Shown in pieces: positions 1 to 7,153 of a stretch of DNA of 8,796 bases. This DNA comes from Clostridia bacterium (GTDB lineage: Bacteria > Bacillota > Clostridia > DSM-8532), in assembly GCA_026418215.1 (NCBI GenBank), contig JAOABT010000055.1:1-8796 (forward strand), read 5' to 3'. Position 1 is the first letter of the stretch; each line of letters opens with the position of its first letter. Under the pieces are notes generated by a model. The model did not search any database. It was not told where the DNA came from and was given only the letters and a program-made list of their open reading frames with translations. Both the position numbers and the translations under genes were made by a program.

Positions 1-18
1 GATGTGTATAAGAGACAG
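1..18. other. Tn5/Nextera mosaic-end adapter remnant (sequencing artefact)
   Basis: The first 18 bases, GATGTGTATAAGAGACAG, are identical to the last 18 of the 19 bases of the Tn5 transposase mosaic end used in Nextera libraries. This is not phage sequence. It marks the left end as a contig end with untrimmed adapter, and the true genome begins at or after base 19. Read in the frame of the first gene, the adapter encodes the peptide VYKRQ (MYKRQ if the GTG at base 4 is taken as a start), which would be a false N-terminus. Confidence 0.96.
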
Positions 19-480
19 GTTCCAGAGACCTCTCCCTACACCGTAACCCTGCCTTATACCCCTATTGACGGCAGCATTCTGATGGTGGATCAGGACGGGA
101 AGCCCGTGACAGAAGCGGAGACCACACCTTCCGCAGGGTCGTACACCATTTTGGACGATGAGTTGACCTTTAATGCAGCCGACAAGGGCAAAACGCTCTT
201 TGTCTGCTTCGACTATACCGCACTGGCCGTAAAAAGCTTCGGTCTTCCCAAATCCGGCTCCAGGCCCGCCATGCAGGCAGTGATCTCGGGTGAGGGTATG
301 GGTGAGGATGAAAGCACCTTCTATGACGTTGCAATCATCATAGACAAGTGCAAGGCCACCGGAAACATCAACCCCCCTGAAATGAGCCGTGAACCCAAAC
401 CTCAGAACATAACGCTCAAGGTGCTCAAGCCCAGGGGTAACAACAAGGCGGTAGACTTCAAATTTGCCGCAAGAGCTTAA
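19..480 (+). CDS. Probable phage tail tube (major tail) protein, 5'-truncated
   Basis: The frame is open from the adapter junction to the TAA at 478-480, giving 153 residues of genuine sequence; the real start lies off the contig. The GTG at base 4 lies inside the adapter and is not a start. Residues 1-60 look like a beta-sandwich module seen in phage structural proteins: a short strand (SPYTVTLPY), then a glycine-anchored strand followed by LTFNAADKGKTLFVCFDYTA, which resembles the GxYxxxxxxYTFNAADxG pattern of that fold. The second half (AMQAVISGEG, then IIIDKCKATGNI and a final VDFKFAA strand) resembles the C-terminal part of tail tube proteins. Position supports this: it lies directly before the two chaperone frames and the tape measure gene, as the tube gene does in most siphoviruses. 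No catalytic motif is seen. It could be another virion beta-sandwich protein; the tail tube call is inferred from fold pattern and gene order. Confidence 0.62.
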   Translation, partial: VPETSPYTVTLPYTPIDGSILMVDQDGKPVTEAETTPSAGSYTILDDELTFNAADKGKTLFVCFDYTALAVKSFGLPKSGSRPAMQAVISGEGMGEDESTFYDVAIIIDKCKATGNINPPEMSREPKPQNITLKVLKPRGNNKAVDFKFAARA

Positions 481-482
481 TA

Positions 483-488
483 GGGGGG
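483..488 (+). promoter_or_regulatory. Ribosome binding site for the gpG-like chaperone gene
   Basis: A run of six G lies seven bases before the ATG at 496. The spacing fits a Shine-Dalgarno site, although the run lacks the usual A residues of AGGAGG. It fixes ATG 496 as the start. Confidence 0.55.
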
Positions 489-495
489 CATTCTG

Positions 496-822
496 ATGGA
501 TACTAAGGAGGCAAAGACACAAACGGATTTGTCTACCATGCTGATGACCGGCGCTGAGTTTAATGCGAAGGGCAAAGCCTACCGCATTAAGCCTATTGCG
601 CTGAAGCATGTGGATGCATTCGTGCAGGACAACATCAGTATTGATGTTCAGCTTTTTAACCTGACCAGTAAAAAGGCAAGGGAAAAGGTGAATTTCTGGC
701 TTCAAAACTATGCCACAGACGATTCCGGTGAGTTCATGTCGCTGCAAAAAGCCATGGACGATAACTGGGATGTGGTTGACCTTAAAGAGTTCTTTAAAAA
801 GCTGTGTGGCTTATCGGGCTGA
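496..822 (+). CDS. Tail assembly chaperone, gpG-like
   Basis: This 108-residue soluble protein has no signal peptide or membrane segment. It begins with a polar tail rich in Lys and Thr (residues 2-12), followed by a compact alpha/beta region containing GKAYRIKPIALKHVDAF and an acidic end (DDNWDVVDLKEFFKKL). Its length and its place between the tail tube and tape measure genes match lambda gpG-type chaperones, which coat the tape measure protein before the tube polymerises and are absent from the mature virion. The stop codon TGA at 820-822 overlaps the ATG of the next frame (TGATG), and the next frame is offset by -1, the usual arrangement for a gpG/gpGT pair. Sequence similarity to named families is weak by eye, so the call rests mainly on gene order, size and the overlapping -1 frame. 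Confidence 0.7.
   Translation: MDTKEAKTQTDLSTMLMTGAEFNAKGKAYRIKPIALKHVDAFVQDNISIDVQLFNLTSKKAREKVNFWLQNYATDDSGEFMSLQKAMDDNWDVVDLKEFFKKLCGLSG
793..801 (+). promoter_or_regulatory. Candidate -1 ribosomal slippage site
   Basis: In the zero frame the codons are TTT AAA AAG (793-801), close to the end of the gpG-like gene. The -1 frame has a stop (TAA) at 795-797 and is open from 798 onward, so a shift must happen here or in the remaining seven codons. The Lys tRNA on AAG can re-pair with AAA at 798-800, giving a 205-residue gpGT-type fusion (102 + 103 residues). The heptamer T_AAA_AAG is imperfect: the P-site tRNA would have to re-pair with TAA. An alternative is slippage of the last sense codon GGC (817-819) next to the TGA, seven bases before the hairpin block. 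Which site is used, if any, cannot be settled from sequence. Confidence 0.4.
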
Positions 823-1112
823 TGGAGGCCCCACCTCATGAGCAGGGGGATGGGGCCCAAACGCCCCAAACTCCATCGTGGGGCCGAATATTTGCTCAGA
901 TAGTGAGTCACACAAGCATTCCCTATTCAGAGATTCAGAATTTGTCCATTCCGGTTATTCAGACGCTTCTTGCGGAGCTTCCCGAAAACATTTCTTTGAA
1001 GATAGGATTCCCAGGTAGCCTTGGCACTCAGGCTCCGAAAGAAACCCCCAAAGACGGAAAACCTCCAAAGCTTTCAGATTTCATGGCATTCGCCAATTTA
1101 TTCAATGGTTAA
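822..1112 (+). CDS. Tail assembly chaperone second frame, gpT-like
   Basis: This frame is offset by -1 from the gpG-like gene and ends at TAA 1110-1112. From ATG 822 it gives 96 residues. The frame is open upstream to 798 and a GTG at 804 is another possible start. Neither start has a convincing ribosome binding site, which fits expression by -1 frameshifting as the C-terminal half of a 205-residue fusion; TGATG coupling at 820-824 is the alternative. Residues 1-22 are a Pro/Gln/Gly-rich linker (EAPPHEQGDGAQTPQTPSWG). Then comes a compact helical part, IPYSEIQNLSIPVIQTLLAEL, and a polar Pro/Lys-rich stretch before the end (LSDFMAFANLFNG). In lambda the gpT half of gpGT contacts the tube protein and recruits it to the gpG-coated tape measure protein; that role here is inferred from layout. 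Confidence 0.6.
   Translation: MEAPPHEQGDGAQTPQTPSWGRIFAQIVSHTSIPYSEIQNLSIPVIQTLLAELPENISLKIGFPGSLGTQAPKETPKDGKPPKLSDFMAFANLFNG
827..885 (+). repeat. Alternating GC-rich inverted repeats downstream of the frame overlap
   Basis: Four segments alternate in polarity: GGCCCCA (827-833), TGGGGCC (851-857), GCCCCA (863-868) and TGGGGCC (879-885). The first pairs perfectly with the second (7 bp, 17-base loop). The second can instead pair with the third (6 bp, 6-base loop). The third can pair with the fourth (6 bp), and the first with the fourth (7 bp). The transcript can therefore form either two successive hairpins or one nested structure. It sits inside the linker-coding part of the gpT-like frame, just after the region where a -1 shift must occur, so a role in pausing ribosomes is plausible but not shown. 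Confidence 0.55.
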
Positions 1113-1124
1113 GTAGAAAAGCGT

Positions 1125-1129
1125 GGTGA
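1125..1129 (+). promoter_or_regulatory. GGTGA ribosome binding site for the tape measure gene
   Basis: GGTGA matches the 3' part of the full Shine-Dalgarno consensus AAGGAGGTGA and lies five bases before ATG 1135. The same short GGTGA, followed by a run of A, occurs before the gene at 7154. This favours ATG 1135 over the upstream GTG codons at 1123 and 1126, which have no purine-rich site at the right distance. Confidence 0.5.
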
Positions 1130-1134
1130 AAAAC

Positions 1135-4100
1135 ATGCCCATGAACGATGACTCCATGGTGAAAATAATACAAGCGCTGGGGCTGGATTATAACCCTGCC
1201 ATAACCGCAACGCTTGCCTTTGAGAACAGGATTCAGAGCCTTAATAACGAGCTTAAGATGCTGCGAGCCGAGGCCATGAAAGCCGCAAAGGACATTAATT
1301 CGAGTTTCGGAACCAATTTGGGAAGGGCGGCCAACAGAAAGAACCTGGTCGACAGCTATGTGAAGTCTATCCAGAGCCTTAAGACCGAGCTTCCGAACGC
1401 TACACGGATGATGGATCAGTTCAACAGCAGTGCGGTGCGTACATTTGGGCAGTTCGGAACCGCTGGCGTTTCCCAGATAAGCAAGTCGAATGCCGTTTTA
1501 AAGCAGAATGTGCAGACCATTAAGGAAGCGGCAAAGAACTATAACATCATGCAGAATGAATTTGCCAGGCGTGCAAATTGGTTTTTGACAGGTACTGCTT
1601 TTTACGGTGCGCTTAACATGGGCGGAGAGGCGATAACTTCCATTTCAGAGGTTGAGATGGGGATTACGGAGATTGCCCGGGTTATGGAGGATTCGCGCTT
1701 TGTATTTAAGGACTATCGGGATGAGCTCTTGCAGTTTGCTATAGACTATGGACAAAGCTTTGAGGCCGTTCAGGATATTGCCTTAAGATGGGCTCAGGCC
1801 GGGTACAACGTGAAGGACAGCCTTGAGCTGACCAAGACTTCTCTTTTAGCCTTGAATACTGCAGAGCTTGACGCCGCAAACGCAACAGAATCCATGATAG
1901 GGATAATGGCGCAGTGGCAGATGGCTTCTTCAGATTTGCCCCTTCTGCTAGACAAGATCAACAAGACCGCCGATGATTTCACCGTGACATCTCAGGACTT
2001 GGTGGACGGTCTTTTGCGTTCATCGGGTGCCGCAAAAATTATGGGGCTTTCCATAGACCAGACCATTTCTCTTCTAACGGTTATGCGGGAAGCCTCGGGC
2101 CGTACCGGGCGAGAGGTCGGCAACGCCTTGAACTCCATTCTTTCATACGTTCAGCGGCCTTCTTCTATAGATATGTTCGAAAGCCTCGGGATTTCGGTAT
2201 TTTCTGATGCAGCCAAGACACAGTTTAGAAGCGTGATGGAAATATTCCAGGAGGTAGCAGCCCGTTGGGGCGCTTTAGCCCCAGCTATTCAGGACGGGTT
2301 TGTGAAGGCAGCGGATGACGCGGGCCTTTTTAATGAGGAGCTCGCCAACGCCATTGGGGTTCAAGAGCAGTGGAATGATCTTCAACAGCGAGACCTTTCC
2401 CAGGCTTCCGCTGGGGTTTACCGAAGAAACTATTTTATTGGGATGATTGAACGGCTGGCAGGTGCTCAGGATGTTTTGAACAACATGACCGATGCTGCCG
2501 GTTACTCTCAGAGAGAGAATGCCAGAACCATGGAGACCTTGGAGAAGCAATACCGCTCTTTTCTGGAAACGGCAAGAGCTCTGGCGGTGGAGCTGGGCGA
2601 CAGCGGCGGTCTTGAATTTTTAAAGGGCTTGACTAATGCCGCAGAAAATGGGCTTGGGGCCATTACAGCAATTGTGAAGGAGTTGGGCTTCCTCCCTACT
2701 GCCTTTGCAACAACACTCGGGGCGCTTTCCATGTTCAAGAAGGAGATGCAGCTTTTAAAGTACAACAAGGATGGCAGCGAAAGCGGGATGTTCCTGTCCA
2801 TCAATGATTCAAATATGGCAGTTAAGGCCTTGAAATCGCTTAAAGCCGTTTTATTGGATGTTCGGAATATTTACAGGAACCAGATGAAGGTGGATAACTG
2901 GACGGATGGTGTATGGGATCCGAATTTGTGGCAAAAGGCGACGCTTGCAGCAGAAGCCTTTAAAACAAAACTTTCACAGGTGAATATTGGAATGAAGGCG
3001 ATTCAGGTAGCCGGAAGAGTGACAGGCTTTGTGCTGAACACGGCCTTCAATGTTGGTATTGGCCTTGCCATAGGCTTTATTGTGGATTGGGTGTTCAAGC
3101 TTGCCAATGCGCAGAAGGAGGCGGCTGAGGCGGCCAAGGCGGTTTCGGACACCTTCAGGCAGGAACGGGATGAGATTACAGGCCTTAAGAATGCCTACGC
3201 AGACATTATTAAAAGCGGGGATTTGACAGGAGAAACCAAGCAAAGGCTTAAGGAGATTCAGGATCAGCTCATTTCCACCTACAAGCTTGAGGCAGATTCC
3301 ATTGACCTTGTGAACGGAAAGTATTCCGAGCAGATGGCGGTCATCGATCAGGTGATTGCCAAAAAAGCCGAGGATGCAAACCTGGCCATGGCCTCCCGAT
3401 ACCAGACAGCAGTGGATACCCTTAACACAAGGGGAAGCTCGGATGTGTGGGAATACCGGGCGCATGTACCGTGGGAGAACAACACTAGGCTTAACACGGT
3501 GTTTGATGGCCTGGGATTTACCCGGAACTGGGCAACCAGCAGGTATGAAACCGGCAACAAGACGCTTAAGGAGCAGATAGACCTTTTCGGAAAGGCCATT
3601 GAGAGGATTTCTCAATACAATGACCTTTCAAACCAGGAAAAGGCTGTGCTTGAAGAGTTGACTCGTGAGCGGAACAAGATGCTGACTACATATAGCGAGG
3701 CGAATTCCATAGTTCTTGAGTTCGCTAAGAACAAGGCTGTTTCCGATTTTTACGGTAAATTTAAAGATGAGATAAACGCTTTTAATGAAGCGATTTCAAA
3801 AACAGGAGACAGCACCGAAGCGCTGGAGAAGCTTAAAAAAGAGATGCTGAATGGCGCAAGATCGGCAGGACGGCTGGTAGATTTTAAGCCTTTAATTGAG
3901 GAAATGTTTTCTTCTGTTGAAGCCGGAGCTAAAGGTGCAAGACAAGAGCTTGACAAGCTTGGTGCCAGCGCAACCGAAGCGCAGGAGGTTAGTGTAAGCG
4001 ACTTGATAGGCACGCTTTCAGAATTGAACCAGACACTTTATAGTCTGGCTGACGAGCAAACCCTAAGCGCTTCACAGCTTTATGACCTGATTGACAAATA

Positions 4101-5808
4101 CCCGGCCTTGGCGGGCTCAATTATACAGGTGGGTGACGCTTACAGGATAGAAGAAGGCGCATTAAGGGATTTGCGTGACGTAAAGCTTGAAGAAATGAAT
4201 AGCGCATTGCAGGCCGAGGCCGACAAGACAGCGCAGGTTGTGAGCGAGACGTTGAGCAGGATTAACGCCTACGGGCTTGAGGTTTCTGCAATAAAAGACC
4301 TGGAAAGCGCAAAAGCGGCTAAGAGCGGCCTTTCCCTTGGAAGTCTGGACTGGGATTACGCGACTTATAAAAAGCTTCAGGGCGCGGCCGGACTTCCTAT
4401 ACCCTATTTGGATGAAAACGCCTATAACCAAGCGCGGGAAGCATCAAAACAGATTTCTAGCATCATTGACCTTTATGCATCCATAGAAGAGAAGAAAAAG
4501 CTTCTCAATTCCAAGAGTTTTGGCGTGAGCGATTCCAGCCATGGCCCAGGCGGCGGGTCTAAGGTAAACGAAGCCCTTCAAAAGGAATTAAAGGCGCTGG
4601 AACACAAAAAGCGTCTTGACCAGCTTTCGCTTGAGCAGGAGTTTAAACAGCTTTCCAGAATCAAAGCGGCCTATGCCAAGAGCGCGGATGAGAAGATGGA
4701 GCTTGAGGAAAGAATCTACGAGGTTCAGAAGGCTATACGAGAAAAGGCCCAGCAGGAGGAAGAGGAACGGATCAAGCGCATGGAAAAGCTTCGGGAGAGC
4801 ACCGTTGACACCTATAGGAAAGTGCTTGAAGGCGTTCAGGAGGAATTCAAAAAGGCTTACCATGAGCGGATGGATTTAATTGACAGCGAGATAGACAAGC
4901 TGGATTCCCAGAAAAAGGCCATGGACAGGAGCGAAGAATCCCGCGATTATTCCAACAGCATGGGCGAGTTTGAAAAGGAATTGGCTTACTGGAAAGTGCG
5001 CACCAGCGAAGAAGCCCGAAAAAAAGTTGCGGAGCTGAACCAAAGGATAGCCGAGGAAGAGCACAAGCGTGAGGTGGAGCTTCAAAAACAGGCCATTGAT
5101 GACAAGAAGGATGCCCTGGAAACTGAGCGTGAAAACTGGGATAAGCTTTACGCTGACATTGAGGAGGCATTTAGTTCCCACAATGTTGACCTGATTGCCC
5201 AGGCTGCCGCCGCTTCCAAAGCCGCATTTTCAGAATGGCAGAAAAACTATGTACAACCACTGATGAATGCTTTGAGAACGGGGAGCCTTGACCAGGCTTC
5301 TGGTATTGTGATGTCGGCCTCTTCAAGGAGCGTTGGCGGATTGCATGACTGGGGGATGACGGAAGATGACTACAGTGCCTTTATGGAAAACGGAGCTCGA
5401 TGGAAGGAGCTTTCCAAAAAGCCTCAGAACGCGGGAGTTTTGGAGGAGATGCGAGCGTTGAACGCTGCGAACCAAGCTCTGCGCATGAAATACGGACGGA
5501 ACCCTTCTCTTGGGGAATACCCCAAATTCCACGGCGGCGGCAAGGTGCTGGAGGACGGGGCCCTTGTGGCAAAAAAGGGGGAGATCATATTCCCGCCAAG
5601 CCTGGCCCTGGTGACGGAACGGCTTATTCTTGCGATAAAAACTAACCCAGGTTTCTTTGCATCCACCACCCAGACCGCAACATACGACAACCGAAGAGAG
5701 ACCCGGATTGACAAGGTGGTTCACATTGAAAACTACCACCCATCCGATAACGTGGACAATGAGATTTTTGCAAGACAGGTTGGCCGAGAGATTATGAAAG
5801 CTAGATGA
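1135..5808 (+). CDS. Phage tail tape measure protein, TP901 family
   Basis: This 1557-residue protein is the largest gene in the window, as expected for the tape measure protein, which sets tail length and passes through the tube during DNA delivery. Order of parts: an N-terminal helical region (1-145) beginning with MPMNDDSMVK; the TP901-type core (about 149-415), including WFLTGTAFYGAL, VEMGITEIARVMEDS, LALNTAELDAANATESM and the conserved MREASGRTGREVGNALNS; hydrophobic segments at about 506-536 and 629-656 (FVLNTAFNVGIGLAIGFIVDW); a long helical region; a Gly linker (1137-1142, GPGGGS); a highly charged coiled coil (about 1148-1346); and a C-terminal tail with FHGGGK (1465-1470) and a KKGEIIFPP motif (1480-1488), a pattern common at the ends of Gram-positive phage tape measure proteins. 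GTG 1123 and 1126 are alternative starts; ATG 1135 has the better ribosome site. No peptidase motif is evident. It follows the chaperone frame by 22 bases and precedes the holin. Confidence 0.93.
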   Translation: MPMNDDSMVKIIQALGLDYNPAITATLAFENRIQSLNNELKMLRAEAMKAAKDINSSFGTNLGRAANRKNLVDSYVKSIQSLKTELPNATRMMDQFNSSAVRTFGQFGTAGVSQISKSNAVLKQNVQTIKEAAKNYNIMQNEFARRANWFLTGTAFYGALNMGGEAITSISEVEMGITEIARVMEDSRFVFKDYRDELLQFAIDYGQSFEAVQDIALRWAQAGYNVKDSLELTKTSLLALNTAELDAANATESMIGIMAQWQMASSDLPLLLDKINKTADDFTVTSQDLVDGLLRSSGAAKIMGLSIDQTISLLTVMREASGRTGREVGNALNSILSYVQRPSSIDMFESLGISVFSDAAKTQFRSVMEIFQEVAARWGALAPAIQDGFVKAADDAGLFNEELANAIGVQEQWNDLQQRDLSQASAGVYRRNYFIGMIERLAGAQDVLNNMTDAAGYSQRENARTMETLEKQYRSFLETARALAVELGDSGGLEFLKGLTNAAENGLGAITAIVKELGFLPTAFATTLGALSMFKKEMQLLKYNKDGSESGMFLSINDSNMAVKALKSLKAVLLDVRNIYRNQMKVDNWTDGVWDPNLWQKATLAAEAFKTKLSQVNIGMKAIQVAGRVTGFVLNTAFNVGIGLAIGFIVDWVFKLANAQKEAAEAAKAVSDTFRQERDEITGLKNAYADIIKSGDLTGETKQRLKEIQDQLISTYKLEADSIDLVNGKYSEQMAVIDQVIAKKAEDANLAMASRYQTAVDTLNTRGSSDVWEYRAHVPWENNTRLNTVFDGLGFTRNWATSRYETGNKTLKEQIDLFGKAIERISQYNDLSNQEKAVLEELTRERNKMLTTYSEANSIVLEFAKNKAVSDFYGKFKDEINAFNEAISKTGDSTEALEKLKKEMLNGARSAGRLVDFKPLIEEMFSSVEAGAKGARQELDKLGASATEAQEVSVSDLIGTLSELNQTLYSLADEQTLSASQLYDLIDKYPALAGSIIQVGDAYRIEEGALRDLRDVKLEEMNSALQAEADKTAQVVSETLSRINAYGLEVSAIKDLESAKAAKSGLSLGSLDWDYATYKKLQGAAGLPIPYLDENAYNQAREASKQISSIIDLYASIEEKKKLLNSKSFGVSDSSHGPGGGSKVNEALQKELKALEHKKRLDQLSLEQEFKQLSRIKAAYAKSADEKMELEERIYEVQKAIREKAQQEEEERIKRMEKLRESTVDTYRKVLEGVQEEFKKAYHERMDLIDSEIDKLDSQKKAMDRSEESRDYSNSMGEFEKELAYWKVRTSEEARKKVAELNQRIAEEEHKREVELQKQAIDDKKDALETERENWDKLYADIEEAFSSHNVDLIAQAAAASKAAFSEWQKNYVQPLMNALRTGSLDQASGIVMSASSRSVGGLHDWGMTEDDYSAFMENGARWKELSKKPQNAGVLEEMRALNAANQALRMKYGRNPSLGEYPKFHGGGKVLEDGALVAKKGEIIFPPSLALVTERLILAIKTNPGFFASTTQTATYDNRRETRIDKVVHIENYHPSDNVDNEIFARQVGREIMKAR

Positions 5809-5827
5809 ATGAAAGTAGGTATGCGAT

Positions 5828-6412
5828 ATGCCCGAATTACAACATTTTTGGGACAAGGTGTTTAAGCAGGTCAACCCGCTTTTTGCAGGGGCAACGTCTG
5901 TGATCTCATTTCTGATATTTCCGACAGAGGCTTTTATAGGGTGGAGCATGGCCATATGGATTGCCACTTTGCTTGACCTTTTGACCAAGTGCTTTTCAAT
6001 TTTCTCCAAGTGCATCCGGCGCTACAAGTCTTTTACACTTGGCATTTTTATGGCCTTTAAGACCAAGGAATTTAGTTCTGAAACCTTTTACCGCAAGACC
6101 GTGGTGAAGGTGGTTTCATATCTGGTGATTCAAATTCTGGTTGGCTTGTCAATGAGGCTTGCTTTGGTTGGGGCCGTGAATATGGCGGTATCGACCATCA
6201 TCTATAACTTTGTGTTCTGGCGCGAAGCAGCAAGCAATATTGAAAATCTGATCGATGCAGGGGCTGATTACTTACAGCCCCTTCTTTTTTGGATGAAGAA
6301 GAAAAGCAGCAATGCGCTTGAAAACGAGGGTACGCCAGAGCCTGGCCCAGAGAGCATGACGGCACCTGGTACGGAGCAAGGAGGCGTTTCGGATGACAAT
6401 AATCATGACTAA
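5828..6412 (+). CDS. Phage holin, Holin_4-like
   Basis: This 194-residue membrane protein probably forms the pores that time lysis and let the endolysin reach the wall. Hydrophobic segments lie at about 17-31, 35-57 and 91-130, the last long enough for two spans. A basic loop (61-90, with SSETFYRKTVVKVV) separates them. The end of the last span, NFVFWREAASNIENLIDAGADYLQPLLFWMKKK, resembles the conserved Holin_4 ending (an NE/RE-containing segment, then SxxEN and a short Pro-containing helix). Residues 166-194 are an acidic, Pro- and Gly-rich tail not typical of the family, which is usually about 130-150 residues. ATG 5828 follows an AGG at 5817-5819. Its 3' end overlaps the endolysin gene by 20 bases and carries that gene's ribosome site, so the two are translationally linked. 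The holin call is strong from family pattern and position. Confidence 0.82.
   Translation: MPELQHFWDKVFKQVNPLFAGATSVISFLIFPTEAFIGWSMAIWIATLLDLLTKCFSIFSKCIRRYKSFTLGIFMAFKTKEFSSETFYRKTVVKVVSYLVIQILVGLSMRLALVGAVNMAVSTIIYNFVFWREAASNIENLIDAGADYLQPLLFWMKKKSSNALENEGTPEPGPESMTAPGTEQGGVSDDNNHD
6378..6384 (+). promoter_or_regulatory. Strong Shine-Dalgarno site for the endolysin, inside the holin gene
   Basis: AAGGAGG lies eight bases upstream of ATG 6393 and is the best ribosome site in the left part of the window. It is embedded in the codons for the acidic holin tail and selects ATG 6393 over the later ATG at 6405. Confidence 0.8.
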
Positions 6413-7130
6413 ATATAAGCTTGCAAACCCGGTTGTGTGGTTGCTCTTTAGCAGGGCTTGGCAGGACAGGATTCACCCCCAGCTTTCCGGGCGTCTGGCC
6501 TACCTATGCTCCTTAAAAAAGCAGAAGCTTTGCATTTCCTATGGCTTTAGGTCTGACGAGGAGCAGATTATGGCCGGTATGCGCGAGATGGAGAAGCACC
6601 CGGATTATGTGAAGCGATCAAACGGTGCCATCTATAACACCAAGGGCCAATGCATGGTAGCCGCCCCCGGCAATTCCTCCCACGGGGTTGGCTTTTCGGT
6701 TGACGCCCCCAACACCTGGATTGAAAAGATGACAAACGCAGAGCTTGAGCCTTATGGGCTTGTGAAGCCTATGGCCCATGAGCCGTGGCACATTGAGCTG
6801 ATTGAGGCAAAGGGCGTGGACATGGCTGAAAAGCGTGCTCATTTTTACAGGTACGTGGCGGCTTACTATCCTTTGGACATTCGGTCCTTTCAGATGGTGA
6901 ACGGTCTGACCCCCGATAACGCCACCGGAGCCAAGACAAAGGCCAAGGCGGCTGAGGTTTATAACGATGTGAAGGCCATAGCCCTTGGGAAGGTGACCGA
7001 TAGCGTAAAGGTGAAGGCCTTCCAGACTGTTTACGGGCTCCCTGCTGACGGTTCAGATGGGCAATTGACCTCTAAGAAGGCTGCGGATGTACTGGCGCTG
7101 CTTAACAAGATTCTGGGGAAACCAGCGTGA
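6393..7130 (+). CDS. Endolysin: zinc D,D/L,D-type peptidase, M15 (VanY) family, with two wall-binding-like repeats
   Basis: This 245-residue enzyme should cleave peptide stems of peptidoglycan. The M15 hallmarks are visible: SYGFRSDEEQ (49-58), SSHGVGFSVD (95-104) with zinc ligands His97 and Asp104, and HEPWHIE (129-135) with catalytic Glu130 and zinc ligand His133. All key residues are present, so it is probably active. The C-terminal part holds two related units, SFQMVNGLTPDNATGAKTKA (165-184) and AFQTVYGLPADGSDGQLTSK (209-228), each resembling the core of peptidoglycan-binding domain PG_binding_1. They look like an old internal duplication. No signal peptide is clear, so export probably relies on the holin. 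It overlaps the holin by 20 bases and is followed after 23 bases by a small membrane protein. Whether the preferred bond is D,D or L,D cannot be told from motifs; a tail-associated role is possible but less likely than lysis. Confidence 0.92.
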   Translation: MTIIMTKYKLANPVVWLLFSRAWQDRIHPQLSGRLAYLCSLKKQKLCISYGFRSDEEQIMAGMREMEKHPDYVKRSNGAIYNTKGQCMVAAPGNSSHGVGFSVDAPNTWIEKMTNAELEPYGLVKPMAHEPWHIELIEAKGVDMAEKRAHFYRYVAAYYPLDIRSFQMVNGLTPDNATGAKTKAKAAEVYNDVKAIALGKVTDSVKVKAFQTVYGLPADGSDGQLTSKKAADVLALLNKILGKPA

Positions 7131-7142
7131 TGTGAAAGGAAT

Positions 7143-7147
7143 GGTGA
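7143..7147 (+). promoter_or_regulatory. GGTGA ribosome binding site for the small membrane protein
   Basis: GGTGA lies six bases upstream of ATG 7154 and is followed by a run of A, as before the tape measure gene. A second purine-rich tract, AAAGGA (7135-7140), lies a little further upstream and may assist. Confidence 0.5.
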
Positions 7148-7153
7148 AAAAAT

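Noticed and set aside
4..18. GTG start giving a protein beginning MYKRQ
   Set aside because: It lies wholly inside the Nextera adapter; the real gene continues upstream of the contig.
792..798. CTTTAAA as the slippery heptamer
   Set aside because: Slipping by -1 here would place the A-site tRNA on TAA (795-797) and the P-site tRNA on CTT; pairing is poor in both sites.
2974..3615. 213-codon open frame on the - strand
   Set aside because: It lies entirely inside the tape measure gene, has no family-like motifs, and the + strand protein is clearly real over the same bases.
4847..5181. Two - strand frames with hydrophobic stretches opposite the tape measure coiled coil
   Set aside because: Leu/Phe/Val-rich antisense frames are expected opposite Lys/Glu-rich coiled-coil codons; no ribosome site or context supports them.
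5323..6015. 230-codon open frame on the - strand spanning the tape measure end and holin start
   Set aside because: It overlaps two well-supported + strand genes, and its low-complexity Ser/His/Leu composition is typical of an antisense shadow.
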